From Spartobacteria bacterium (GTDB lineage: Bacteria > Verrucomicrobiota > Verrucomicrobiia > Chthoniobacterales > UBA10450), in contig PLCM01000040.1 in assembly GCA_003134765.1 (NCBI GenBank), positions 1 to 64,000 on the forward strand: a DNA stretch of 64,000 nucleotides. The letters are read 5' to 3'. A program made the position numbers and the translations under genes. Under the pieces are notes generated by a model, which did no database searches, was not told where the DNA came from, and worked only from the letters and a program-made list of their open reading frames with translations. Position 1 is the first letter of the stretch. The number at the start of each line of letters is the position of its first letter. Shown piece after piece: positions 8,048-15,953 of this stretch.

Positions 8048-9790
8048 ATGTTTCGCCCAAAAATTGCCACGGCCATCGGCCTTCTTTCTCTCCTCATCGT
8101 CTCTGCCCCAGCCAGCCAAAACCTTTCCACCCGGATGCAGGTGCTCACGGGCGAAAACATCGGCATCGGGGGCTTTATCATTACTGGGAACATCCCGAAG
8201 CACGTTGTCATTCGGGCTTTGGGACCAACCCTGACGTCGTTCGGTTTCACTGCCGCTCAGGTCTTGATCGACCCCATCCTGGAAGTGCAAGGTCCCGGCT
8301 CCTTTGGCTCGATCAAGAATGATAACTGGAGAGATTCCCAGGAAGCGCAGATCAACGCCGATGGCCTCGCGCCGGCTAACGATTCCGAGTCCGCCATCGA
8401 CGCCACCTTACCGCCCGGAAATTACACCGCCCTGGTGAGCGGAAAGAACAACACCACCGGCCTCGCCTTGATCGAAGTCTACGACGTCGATCCCTCCGAC
8501 CCGTCACGCCTCGCGAATCTTAGCACCCGGGCCCTGGTGGGCACGGGCAATAATGTTGTCATTGGCGGTTTCATTCTCGGCAACAGCAATTCCAGCGACA
8601 AAGTCGTCGTTCGTGGTCTCGGTCCCAGTCTCGCAAGTTCCGGAGTCGCAAGCCCATTGGCTGATCCCACTCTGGAGCTGCACGACAGCAACGGCGCGCT
8701 GATCCGAGCCGACAACGACTGGCAGGACGACGCGGCGCAGGCTGCCGAGATCAGCGCCGACGGTCTCGCGCCGACAAACCCGAAGGAAGCCGCCATCGTC
8801 GCCTCCCTTGCTCCTGGCGCGTATACCGCCATTCTCGCGGGGGCCAACAACACTACCGGCGTTGGGCTGGTCGAAGTTTACGATGCCAACGGGCCGTCGT
8901 TCTTCCCGCAGCACCTCTACGTCGGTAACGACAACACACCGGGACAGGTCCTCCAGTTCACGTTGCCCCTCACTTCAAGCTCGACTTCAAACTTTGCGAT
9001 CGCTTCCAATGACGTGGTCGCCGTCGCGACGGATTCGAATGGAAACCTCGCGGTCGGCGATAACGCGGGCCACTTACAGTTCTTCACCGCGCCGCTCTCC
9101 GGTTCGAGCACGCCCGCCGCGGCGTTCAAAAATGGCGCGGCATCGAACAACGGTCAGATCGCCTTCATGAATACGGGCGACTTCTGGGCGGCGACGGTGT
9201 CGAACCGCGTGAACCGGTTCAACGCGCCGTTCAGCAACGCGAGCCTTCCGGCGGCGTTCGTCACCGATCCGGGAATGGTGTCGGATATCGGCACTGCGAT
9301 TGACCCCGCGCAGAACCTCTACATCGCGAACGCCGGCACCGGGAATGCCGCCGCCTGCGCCGGCACCTCCTCGCCGGGAGGCGGCTGCGGAAGCAACCTC
9401 TACGTCTACGCGCCGCCGTACACCGGTGCACCGATCATCACGCCGAACGTGATCAACTACCCGTTCGGGTCCGCCAGCACCGCATATCGCAAGATCGCGG
9501 TGAATGCGACGCGCTTGTACGCGGCCTCGGTGGCGAACGCGCCGGGACGCGTTGACGTGTACAACCTGCCGATCACGGCGGCAAGCACTCCGGCGTTCAA
9601 CCTCCAGACCGGCGTGAACACGCCCGAAGGGCTCGCGCTCGATCCGGCCGGAAACCTCTACATCGGCAACCTCAGCGATGCGACCATCACGGTCTACACC
9701 GCACCGATCACCGCCTCGAGCGTGCCGTCGTCCATCTTCAAGGTCAGCAACGGTGCCTTCGCCATCTTCGGGATTGCGATTGGGAAGTAA
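8048..9790 (+). CDS. Secreted protein: two IGPSL repeats plus beta-propeller-like domain
   Basis: ATG at 8048 is chosen because GAAAGG lies 8 bases upstream; the resulting 580-residue product starts MFRPKIATAIGLLSLLIVSAPAS, a signal peptide. Residues about 24-285 hold two copies of the repeat also found in the gene at the window's left edge (LSTR.., VVIRALGPTL / VVVRGLGPSL, NDNW / DNDW, PPGNYTALVSG, GLVEVYD). The remainder is a different module of short beta repeats such as VATDSNGNLAVGD, IDPAQNLYIANAGTG and LDPAGNLYIGNLSD, resembling NHL/SMP-30-like propeller blades. It is probably an extracellular binding or scaffold protein; no catalytic residues are evident. Confidence 0.8.
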   Translation: MFRPKIATAIGLLSLLIVSAPASQNLSTRMQVLTGENIGIGGFIITGNIPKHVVIRALGPTLTSFGFTAAQVLIDPILEVQGPGSFGSIKNDNWRDSQEAQINADGLAPANDSESAIDATLPPGNYTALVSGKNNTTGLALIEVYDVDPSDPSRLANLSTRALVGTGNNVVIGGFILGNSNSSDKVVVRGLGPSLASSGVASPLADPTLELHDSNGALIRADNDWQDDAAQAAEISADGLAPTNPKEAAIVASLAPGAYTAILAGANNTTGVGLVEVYDANGPSFFPQHLYVGNDNTPGQVLQFTLPLTSSSTSNFAIASNDVVAVATDSNGNLAVGDNAGHLQFFTAPLSGSSTPAAAFKNGAASNNGQIAFMNTGDFWAATVSNRVNRFNAPFSNASLPAAFVTDPGMVSDIGTAIDPAQNLYIANAGTGNAAACAGTSSPGGGCGSNLYVYAPPYTGAPIITPNVINYPFGSASTAYRKIAVNATRLYAASVANAPGRVDVYNLPITAASTPAFNLQTGVNTPEGLALDPAGNLYIGNLSDATITVYTAPITASSVPSSIFKVSNGAFAIFGIAIGK

Positions 9791-9816
9791 GTATAATCGC
9801 AACCACCGTTTCTGCT

Positions 9817-9880
9817 GTCATCCTGAGTCCGGCAGCTCCCGGACCTCTAATTCTTGCGAGCGAAGCGAGAATCAAGAACT
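9817..9880. repeat. Partial GTCATCCTGAG intergenic repeat
   Basis: GTCATCCTGAGTCCGGCAGC here matches one end of the element at 41050-41168 (identical GTCATCCTGAGTCCGGCAGC followed by CCTCTAATT). The opposite arm is missing, so this looks like a decayed or solo copy downstream of the propeller protein gene. Confidence 0.5.
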
Positions 9881-9923
9881 TACGCGTTAAACTTCACACC
9901 ACCGTAAACCCAACGCGAGCGAG

Positions 9924-10277
9924 CTAGCTATTAGTAATATCTGCCTTCGGTCGCCCCGCGTATATCGCCGCCAACAGAAGAGCGTAGATGAGAGCGTGCA
10001 GCACGGAACCCACGATGCCGAACGCGGTAAACGCCCACATTCGGCTTGCCCGCTGTCCGTTCTCTATCACCCACTGCTGAAGCATCGTCTGCGCTAGAGG
10101 CATGAGGAAACAGAGGACGAGGACAAGCCCGAAACCAAGGAGCGCCCAAAGCGAAGCACTGGATGCCTCCCGCCATCGGCCGAGGATCACCACGCCGGCC
10201 ACAAAACAAATGAGGAGCGTCGGCACGTTCACCGCAAACATGGAAAGGAATATCTTCAGCTGGTCAGTGTGTTCCAT
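9924..10277 (-). CDS. Small integral membrane protein, unknown
   Basis: The protein has about 117 residues from ATG 10277 (MEHTDQLKIFL), or 122 from 10292, and four hydrophobic segments: FAVNVPTLLICFVAGVVIL, LWALLGFGLVLVLCFLMPLA, AFTAFGIVGSVLHALIYA and LLLAAIYAG. A basic loop, GRWREASSA, follows the first helix. I do not recognise a family. Steady hydrophobic periodicity and absence of frame breaks support a real gene; neighbours give no clue. Confidence 0.55.
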   Translation of the reverse strand: MEHTDQLKIFLSMFAVNVPTLLICFVAGVVILGRWREASSASLWALLGFGLVLVLCFLMPLAQTMLQQWVIENGQRASRMWAFTAFGIVGSVLHALIYALLLAAIYAGRPKADITNS

Positions 10278-10537
10278 AGATCTGCTCAGCAAATGATGAG
10301 TTGCCGCCGAAAGCGAGCCGAATCAGCCTGCCAAGCCGGAGCCTTGGCGACGGCTGGAGGGCGTGAGGTCAGAAGTCTGCTGAGAACGGCAGTCGGAGGT
10401 CAGCGGACGGAGATCGATGTCATCCCGAGGCGCGTAGACGCCGAGGGACCTCCCAGTCAGTCTAAGTTCACCCAAACCAGAACCGAGACCGCCGTCCGCT
10501 TTAGCCTCCGCCCTTGCGAAAGCCTTCTGTAGCCTAG
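10278..10537. other. Gene-free stretch with part of a GTCATCCCGAG element
   Basis: No gene is recognised. From about 10419 the sequence GTCATCCCGAGGCGCGTAGA..GAGGGACCTC matches the left arm of the inverted-repeat family found at 42985, 47252, 48668, 59046 and 61913, but the right arm is absent. The remainder appears to be decayed DNA leading into the broken domain that follows. Confidence 0.45.
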
Positions 10538-10698
10538 TGGCGCGCCGGTTGGACCGATTACTACCCCTTCAGCGGCTCCCGCAACATCATCCTCCGCGGC
10601 CTCCCCGTGCCAAAGACATTTGGGTCCGCGTCCGCGCCATCGGCCCCCACCACACCAAAAGCGCCTGGAGCGATCCCGCAACGATCTTGGTGAACTAA
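10538..10698 (+). pseudogene. Remnant of a fibronectin type III domain protein C-terminus
   Basis: In one frame the DNA reads GWTDYYPFSGSRNIILRGLP. One frame away, after about 10605, it continues KDIWVRVRAIGPHHTKSAWS and DPATILVN, then stops. Joined, this is the last half of an FN3-like domain (W.RVRAIGP..., WSDPA). A stop codon sits just before it at 10535 and a single missing base explains the shift, so this is a degraded gene end. No upstream body of the gene remains in the window. Confidence 0.6.
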
Positions 10699-10793
10699 GG
10701 CAAAGCAAACGCCGAGATTCACAGACTGATTCCTTCCTCTTCTCCTTCAACCTTTATCCAGCGCGGGCGCTTCCAGAGGAGAACAGTGCGCCC

Positions 10794-12503
10794 TCAACGG
10801 ATGAAGTTCAACCCATTGGGAATGAATTGCGGAAAAATGTAGGCATACAGCATCACGATGATCCCGACGATGGCCGCAAGCGCCACCGAGTGCCAGAACA
10901 GGTAGCGGAAAATGGAGCCTTCGTTCCCGACTTGATTGGTGGCGGCCGTCGCAATGCATATCGATTGCGCGTCAACCATCTTGCCCATCACGCCCCCGGC
11001 GCTATTCGTGGCGCACATCAGAATGGGACTGAGATGGAGCTGCTGCGCAGTGATTCGTTGCAGATTTCCAAAAAGCGCGTTCGACGAAGTGTCGCTGCCG
11101 GTCAGCGCGACGCCGAGCCATCCGATGTAGGCGCCGAAGAACGGAAAGAGCCAGCCAGTCCGCGTGAAGGCCAGACCCAGCACGGCGTCCATGCCCGAGT
11201 AGCGCGTCACGTAACCTATCCCTAGCATGCAAGTCATCGCGATGATGGCGAATCGCAAGCGCACGAGAGTCTTGACGAAGATGCCGAACATCCGGCCGAA
11301 GCTGAGCCTGAGAAGAAGTCCAGCAAGGATGGCGGCCAGGAAACAACCGGTGCCGGTAGCAGTCAGCCAGTTGAAATCGAAGCGGGCGGCTTCCGGTGTT
11401 GGTTTGGCAGCGACAGGCATCGTTCGCAAAACTTTTCCGTGGAGCCAGGGCCAGTCCCAACCGGCTGGACCGGGGCGCGGCTTGCCATCGGCCATTACTA
11501 CTTTGAACGAAGGAGTCGTGGCTTCGTTGAGGGCGTTCTTGATCGAGGGAAGTCCCCAGCAAAGAACGAAGATCGACAGGATCAGGAAAGGCATCCACGC
11601 CTTCGCGGTTTGTCCGGCGGAGTAATGTTTGCCGGAGCTTGTCGCGGAGGATGCGCTCACGGCCGCTTCGTCGGGGAACCGCCAGATGTTTTTCGGTTGC
11701 CAGACGCGCAGAAAGAGCATCGTTACAACGAGCGACACGATCCCCGCGGAAATATCCACGAGGTTGCTGTCCATATGATTGGACCAGAACCACTGCGTCG
11801 CCGCGAAAGAACCGCCGACGACCAGGATCGCGGGAAAGACCTGGAGTGTTTCTTTCCAACTCACCATGGACCGCACCAGCCAGAAAGGAACGACCACGGC
11901 GGTGATCGGAAGGATGCGCCCGATCATCGCGTTGAGATCGCTCTCATTCAGCGCGGTCACAGCCGCCAGGGTGTGCACGGGCGTGCCGATGGCGCCCCAT
12001 GCCACCGGCGAAGTGTTGGCAATCAGATTGAGGGCCGCGGCCTGGAACGGCTTGAAACCAAGTCCGATCATGAATGCACCCGCGATGGCCACCGGCGCGC
12101 CGAACCCCGCGCAGCCTTCAATGAACGCGCCGAAGCAGAACGCCACGAGCAAGAGTTGCAAACGCCGATCCGGCGTGATGGCCGCGACCGACTGCTTCAT
12201 GATTTCGAACTGGCCGGTCTCGACCGAAATATCGTAGAGAAAAACCGCGGCGATCACGATCCAGACGATTTTCAGCAGCCCGAAAGCCGCCCCGTAAAAG
12301 AAGCTGCTGACTGCGAGCAAGGCGGGCATCTGGAAAACGATCATCGCCACGAGCACCGCGGTCGCCGCCCCCGCGATAGCACACAGGTGTGGCCGCACCT
12401 TCAACCCCGCCAAGAGCCCCAAGAGAACAACGATCGGCAACGCGGCCAGCAGCGTCGAGAGCCACCAATGCCCCAAAGGATCATAAACTTGTGTCCAGGT
12501 CAC
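10794..12503 (-). CDS. lctP: L-lactate permease family transporter
   Basis: The 569-residue polytopic inner-membrane protein belongs to the LctP/LldP family, which imports L-lactate and related 2-hydroxy acids by proton symport. Diagnostic stretches are GAFIEGCAGFGAPVAIAGAF, NTSPVAWGAIGTPVHTLA and, near the C-terminus, NSAGGVMGKMVDAQSI and ATNQVGNEGSIFRYLFWHS. The length matches the family (about 550). The start MTWTQVYDPLGHWWLSTLLA is typical for it. No lactate dehydrogenase gene lies next to it, so the physiological substrate remains inferred. Confidence 0.92.
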   Translation of the reverse strand: MTWTQVYDPLGHWWLSTLLAALPIVVLLGLLAGLKVRPHLCAIAGAATAVLVAMIVFQMPALLAVSSFFYGAAFGLLKIVWIVIAAVFLYDISVETGQFEIMKQSVAAITPDRRLQLLLVAFCFGAFIEGCAGFGAPVAIAGAFMIGLGFKPFQAAALNLIANTSPVAWGAIGTPVHTLAAVTALNESDLNAMIGRILPITAVVVPFWLVRSMVSWKETLQVFPAILVVGGSFAATQWFWSNHMDSNLVDISAGIVSLVVTMLFLRVWQPKNIWRFPDEAAVSASSATSSGKHYSAGQTAKAWMPFLILSIFVLCWGLPSIKNALNEATTPSFKVVMADGKPRPGPAGWDWPWLHGKVLRTMPVAAKPTPEAARFDFNWLTATGTGCFLAAILAGLLLRLSFGRMFGIFVKTLVRLRFAIIAMTCMLGIGYVTRYSGMDAVLGLAFTRTGWLFPFFGAYIGWLGVALTGSDTSSNALFGNLQRITAQQLHLSPILMCATNSAGGVMGKMVDAQSICIATAATNQVGNEGSIFRYLFWHSVALAAIVGIIVMLYAYIFPQFIPNGLNFIR

Positions 12504-12537
12504 AAGAACGAGAAATCTGTTTTCTACCTTCTAACTC

Positions 12538-13059
12538 TCAAACCGGGTAGCTAGGCTGCTCGCGAATACCTTCGGAGTTCGCTGCGTCGCTTGGAAGATC
12601 TGGCGGCGCCGCACGGCAAATGGCGTAAGACCGTACATCAGATGGGAGTGGCTGAAGAGTAGTAAAATAGATCCCATCAACCGTTCGATAAATGCCATGT
12701 TGTTCGTAGAGCTCGCGTTCGAATGCCGTGCGCGGTGGACGAAGAATCAGAGAACCCGAGAGAAGCTGGTAGAGCGCATGCTGTTCGCGCTCGTCAATCG
12801 GGGGCGGTGGTGGTGGAAAGTAATTGCGGCACACAAAGCCTTCATCCGAATCTCCCCAAGGAGTTGAGTCCGCCCAATCTTCGGGCAAACTCTCTCGTCG
12901 TGTAATAGGAAAAATGAAATACTCCGGATAGCCCACGTATGCTTCTTCGCTCAGTTCGGCTGCGATTTCGCGTGCGCGCTTTTCGTCTGTCTCCGCTACG
13001 ATCGTCGACGCGGAACGCATCTTAACAATGTGGAATAGTGTCATATTGGGCTTGTCCAT
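12538..13059 (-). CDS. Hypothetical protein with poly-proline tract
   Basis: The 173-residue soluble protein begins MDKPNMTLFHIVKMRSAST, and its N-terminal half resembles a small alpha/beta fold (IVAETDEKRAREIAAEL). A run of seven prolines (NYFPPPPPPIDER) separates it from an acidic C-terminal half. I do not recognise a family. It lies 81 bases downstream of the GNAT gene on the same strand and could be co-transcribed with it. There is no signal peptide or membrane segment. Confidence 0.5.
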   Translation of the reverse strand: MDKPNMTLFHIVKMRSASTIVAETDEKRAREIAAELSEEAYVGYPEYFIFPITRRESLPEDWADSTPWGDSDEGFVCRNYFPPPPPPIDEREQHALYQLLSGSLILRPPRTAFERELYEQHGIYRTVDGIYFTTLQPLPSDVRSYAICRAAPPDLPSDAANSEGIREQPSYPV

Positions 13060-13140
13060 ACGCAGCGCGATCTAAGCACTGACGAGACCAAGCAGCGACG
13101 GCTGGCGAAGGCGATCGTGGCTGCTGATTGAATGTGGAAG

Positions 13141-13593
13141 TCATCCTAGAAAGCGGTACATGTAAGGGGTGAGGATCTGCGGGGCGGCGGGCTTGAGTTC
13201 TCGAAATCCTCTTCGCGAATACCACGATATATTCCGGTCGCGCGCGGCGTAACGATCACCGCAACCCCACCAGCCGACGCGCAAGAATGCAATCCACGCA
13301 CCCTCAGCACGTGCGTAAGCAAAGAACTGATCGAGTGCGGTGCTTCCGAGGCCGCGCCTTCGAAACACCTTGTAAATCTCGAGGTCCAAAAGCGCGGCAA
13401 TAGGCCACACGACGGCAGGCGAGATCTGTTCCGCGTGCGGCGCGAAACCTCCAGCCGGCTTACTGAAGCCGATACAGCTGTCGAGATCGGCTTCGTCGTG
13501 GCAGATGCGACCTTTGATGCAACCAACGATCTCACCGGCTGAGTCGCACTGTTGTCTATGCCATGTGCCTAATGTTGCCGAGGAGTCTGGCAT
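13141..13593 (-). CDS. GNAT-family N-acetyltransferase-like protein
   Basis: The 150-residue protein has a GNAT acetyl-CoA-binding core: a beta strand LLDLEIYKVF, then RRRGLGSTALDQFFAYAR (motif A, R-x-x-G-x-G/S), the following strand AWIAFLRVG, and RNISWYSRRGF, the usual A..FY.R.GF element. The N-terminal part is less typical, with two Cys and a His-rich start, so the start codon may be too far upstream. Family members transfer acetyl groups to small molecules or protein N-termini; the acceptor is unknown. Confidence 0.65.
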   Translation of the reverse strand: MPDSSATLGTWHRQQCDSAGEIVGCIKGRICHDEADLDSCIGFSKPAGGFAPHAEQISPAVVWPIAALLDLEIYKVFRRRGLGSTALDQFFAYARAEGAWIAFLRVGWWGCGDRYAARDRNISWYSRRGFRELKPAAPQILTPYMYRFLG

Positions 13594-13774
13594 CTAGACC
13601 TTATGGCTGCAGACGCGTGGTGAGCGTGCGAGCGCGGCGTTGAAAAAAGCGGTGTGTTTGCCGTTCATATTAAACGCGGGCTACTCCGGTGAGGGAGCAG
13701 AGGCGCACGAACGGCCGGGACAAAGTGTTCCGGAAACGTTCCAATTGTAACAACTCGAACAAACAAACACCCCG

Positions 13775-14050
13775 ATGAAAATTACACTCTATCTTGGACT
13801 GGATGTCCACAAAGACTCGATCACAATCGCGATCGCCGTGGGCGGGAGGAATGGGGAAGTACGCCTATATGGAACGATCAGCAACGACCTGAATGCGCTG
13901 GAAAAGGCGCTCCGGAAGATCCGTCGGGCCCATGGCGGGGCAGGTTTGGAAGTCGGCTACGAAGCCGGCCCCTGCGGGTTCGGGATCGCGCGACGACTGG
14001 CGCAATTGAAGGTTGCGTGCCAGGTGGTCGCGCCGTCGATGACGCCGACG
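13775..14050 (+). mobile_element. Truncated IS110-family transposase
   Basis: From ATG at 13775 about 90 codons match the N-terminal RuvC-like DEDD domain of IS110 transposases: YLGLDVHKDSITIAIA (first catalytic Asp), GLEVGYEAGPCGFGIARRLA (Glu) and ACQVVAPSM. After that the homology ends near 14040. The open frame then runs through unrelated sequence to 14170, so about three quarters of the usual ~340-residue protein, including the C-terminal Ser domain, is missing. The copy cannot be active. No second end of the element is visible. Confidence 0.75.
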
Positions 14051-14172
14051 CGCTCACGCAGGGGGGAATGGGGGGTCAGTCTTAGAATCTCGGCATTCTG
14101 TGGCGGGGCATTGCAGGCTTGCGCTGGCGGTTGCGCCTGTTCTAACTGGTGCGCGCTTGTTCGCGCATAATC

Positions 14173-14541
14173 ATGAAACTTTTTCCGAGGTTCCTGCTCG
14201 CTTTGGCTGCGTTGATTTTAGCCGGAGGCGCTCTCCTCCATGCTTCCGCGTTCAACAAAGTGACCGCGGCGCTGGCGGCATCTAATCTGGTTCCGTTCGC
14301 GACCGGTTCTTTGAAAGGACTTTGGCTCGCGGACTCCGCTACCTGCCTGCTTCTGGCGATTCTTTTTGCAACGGTCGCGGTGCGGCCAGGTGCGGCCTCA
14401 AGGTTTGTCGTTTTTCTGCTGGCTTTGATCCCGGCGGCTACGGCGGTTTTTGTCTACACGTTCCTGGGCAGTTTCATCGGAGGCCATGTGTTGCTTACGG
14501 CGGCGGTCGCCGCGGGCGTGGCCGCTCTTTTTAGGCGTTAG
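14173..14541 (+). CDS. Small four-helix membrane protein, unknown
   Basis: ATG 14173 gives a 122-residue protein with four predicted membrane helices: FLLALAALILAGGALLHAS, LWLADSATCLLLAILFATVA, FVVFLLALIPAATAVFVYTF and HVLLTAAVAAGVAALF. The layout, with a conserved-looking GSLKGLWLADS before helix 2, resembles small DoxX/DUF4345-like membrane proteins, but I cannot assign it firmly. It begins just after the truncated transposase. Confidence 0.6.
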   Translation: MKLFPRFLLALAALILAGGALLHASAFNKVTAALAASNLVPFATGSLKGLWLADSATCLLLAILFATVAVRPGAASRFVVFLLALIPAATAVFVYTFLGSFIGGHVLLTAAVAAGVAALFRR

Positions 14542-14591
14542 GCAGATCGGAGGTCGGCATCGGCGGCAACGGAGTTGCTGGGACAAGGGCG

Positions 14592-14646
14592 TTCCCAAAC
14601 GGAGTTTGGGAACGAGGAAATGGGACCGGCGTCTGGCACAGACGCC
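14592..14646. repeat. Two adjacent small hairpins
   Basis: GTTCCCAAAC-gga-GTTTGGGAAC and, 15 bases on, GGCGTCT-ggcac-AGACGCC form two perfect stems between genes. The sequence just before (GCAAC.GAGTTGC.GGGACAAG) recurs at about 15726-15747, so this is another copied intergenic palindrome. It may also terminate transcription of the membrane protein gene. Confidence 0.5.
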
Positions 14647-14721
14647 CTACACGGCCGGGGCAAAAGATTGCAACAACCGCATCCCGGCCTCGGCGCGATT
14701 CCTTTTCAGGGGGAATTGCTT

Positions 14722-15240
14722 ATGAAAATTGTTCATGGATTGCTGATCACCTTGGCGCTGAGTGGCGCTGTCCTGGCGGCGGAGAAAACGACGCACATGT
14801 CCGGCCAGGAAAATAAGGTCCCGGGGCACCCGGGTTATCTCAACGTGGCGGATAACGACAAGGCGATGGACGGGGCGGTGTCGCACGCTCAAAAGTCGCT
14901 CGGGTTTTTTATCGCGGCGTTCAAGGCGAAAAAGCCCGGCGATTCCACCTTTGAAATCAAGAAAGGCTTCGTGGACGGTGACAAGGTGGAACATCTCTGG
15001 ATCGATCGCCTGACGTTCGACGGCAAGAATTTCCGCGGCCGGATCAATAATCGGCCGCTCGACGTGAAGAACGTGCAGATGAACGAGACGGTGATCGTGG
15101 CGCCGCGCGATGTCTCGGACTGGATGTTTGTGAAGGGGGGAAAGTTGATGGGCGGCTACACGACGCGCGTGCTCTACAAACGGCTTTCGGCCGGGGACAA
15201 GGCGCAATTCGATAAGGAAGCGAAGTTCACCATCCAATGA
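14722..15240 (+). CDS. Secreted DUF2314 (YegJ-like) protein
   Basis: The protein has 172 residues and a signal peptide (MKIVHGLLITLALSGAVLAA), with AGGGGGAATTG just upstream of the chosen ATG. The mature domain matches DUF2314: DKAMDGAVSHAQKSLGFFI near residue 50, then FEIKKGFVDGDKVEHLWIDR, GRINNRPLDVKNV and VSDWMFVKGGKLMGGYTTRV. DUF2314 proteins are secreted or cytoplasmic proteins of unknown biochemical function. The stop overlaps the next start as ATGA, so the lipoprotein that follows is probably translationally coupled. Confidence 0.8.
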   Translation: MKIVHGLLITLALSGAVLAAEKTTHMSGQENKVPGHPGYLNVADNDKAMDGAVSHAQKSLGFFIAAFKAKKPGDSTFEIKKGFVDGDKVEHLWIDRLTFDGKNFRGRINNRPLDVKNVQMNETVIVAPRDVSDWMFVKGGKLMGGYTTRVLYKRLSAGDKAQFDKEAKFTIQ

Positions 15241-15659
15241 AAGGGCGTCATCGCATGAAAACGACAATGGATATTTCGAAAAGCGGAGGTGCGGATCGCG
15301 GCGCGGTGGGAATCGAACGGCGCCAGCGGATGTTGATGGTGTTCTCGCTCGTTTGCGGGAGCGTGGCGGCGTTTTTCCTCGGAGGATGCGCGGTGGCGCC
15401 TTACTCCACGGCTTATTACGCGCCTGATTACGGCCCGTACTATAGCGATTACGGATATGGCGGCGATCCCTACTACTACGGATACGATCCGGGCTACTAC
15501 GGCGGTTATGTCACCGGCAGCACGCGTCACAGTCGCTATTATGGGAGCCATCATTTCGCGCATGATTTTAGGACGTCGCGCACCTCAACCATGCGTTCAG
15601 CTCCGCGCACCTCTACTCAGACTGTGGCGCCCGCGCCTCGGGCGCCTTCGCGGCGGTAG
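15237..15659 (+). CDS. Tyr/Gly-rich lipoprotein
   Basis: The 140-residue product overlaps the DUF2314 gene by 4 bases (ATGA). An alternative start is the Met at 15255. After a charged leader it has a hydrophobic segment MVFSLVCGSVAAFFLGGC with a lipobox-like LGGC, then a low-complexity tract rich in Tyr, Gly and Asp (for example YYSDYGYGGDPYYYGYDPGY). The tail is rich in Ser, Thr, Arg and Pro. Such tracts occur in surface or outer-membrane lipoproteins of Verrucomicrobiota. No enzymatic motif is seen. Confidence 0.65.
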   Translation: MKGRHRMKTTMDISKSGGADRGAVGIERRQRMLMVFSLVCGSVAAFFLGGCAVAPYSTAYYAPDYGPYYSDYGYGGDPYYYGYDPGYYGGYVTGSTRHSRYYGSHHFAHDFRTSRTSTMRSAPRTSTQTVAPAPRAPSRR

Positions 15660-15853
15660 GTCGGAGGACGGCGGAGGCGCTAGGCAGCAGGAGCGCGCCC
15701 TCTGGCGCGGCCTGCGATCTGAACAGGCAACAGAGTTGCCGGGACAAGTGCGTTTTGGGTCGCGCTTGCCCGAGCGCTCACGCTTCGGGCTTCGGCTATC
15801 TCGCGCTGCCTCCCGCGGGGTCGACTCAAACGGAGTCGGAACGGGATCGATAG

Positions 15854-15882
15854 TCGGACGTGCGGAAGCACGTCCCTCCGAG
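15854..15882. repeat. Solo GGACGTG..CACGTCC palindrome
   Basis: TCGGACGTGCggaaGCACGTCCCTCCGA is an imperfect palindrome. It closely matches one half of the element at 36829-36891 (GGACGTGaagaaTCACGTCCCTCCGA). It lies in the roughly 290-base leader between the lipoprotein gene and the first radical-SAM gene, where I recognise no gene. Confidence 0.5.
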
Positions 15883-15953
15883 AGCGGAATTGCCGGGCGA
15901 GAATTTACTGTCGGGGGCGGGAATATTGTGTATAACGTGCGGTTCAGAACTCG

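Noticed and set aside
11439-12554. A 371-codon open frame opposite lactate permease
   Set aside because: The permease on the minus strand matches its family end to end; the opposite frame is a composition shadow rich in Arg, His and Gly.
14050-14170. Continuation of the IS110 frame
   Set aside because: Homology to transposase stops near 14040; the rest is unrelated in-frame sequence.
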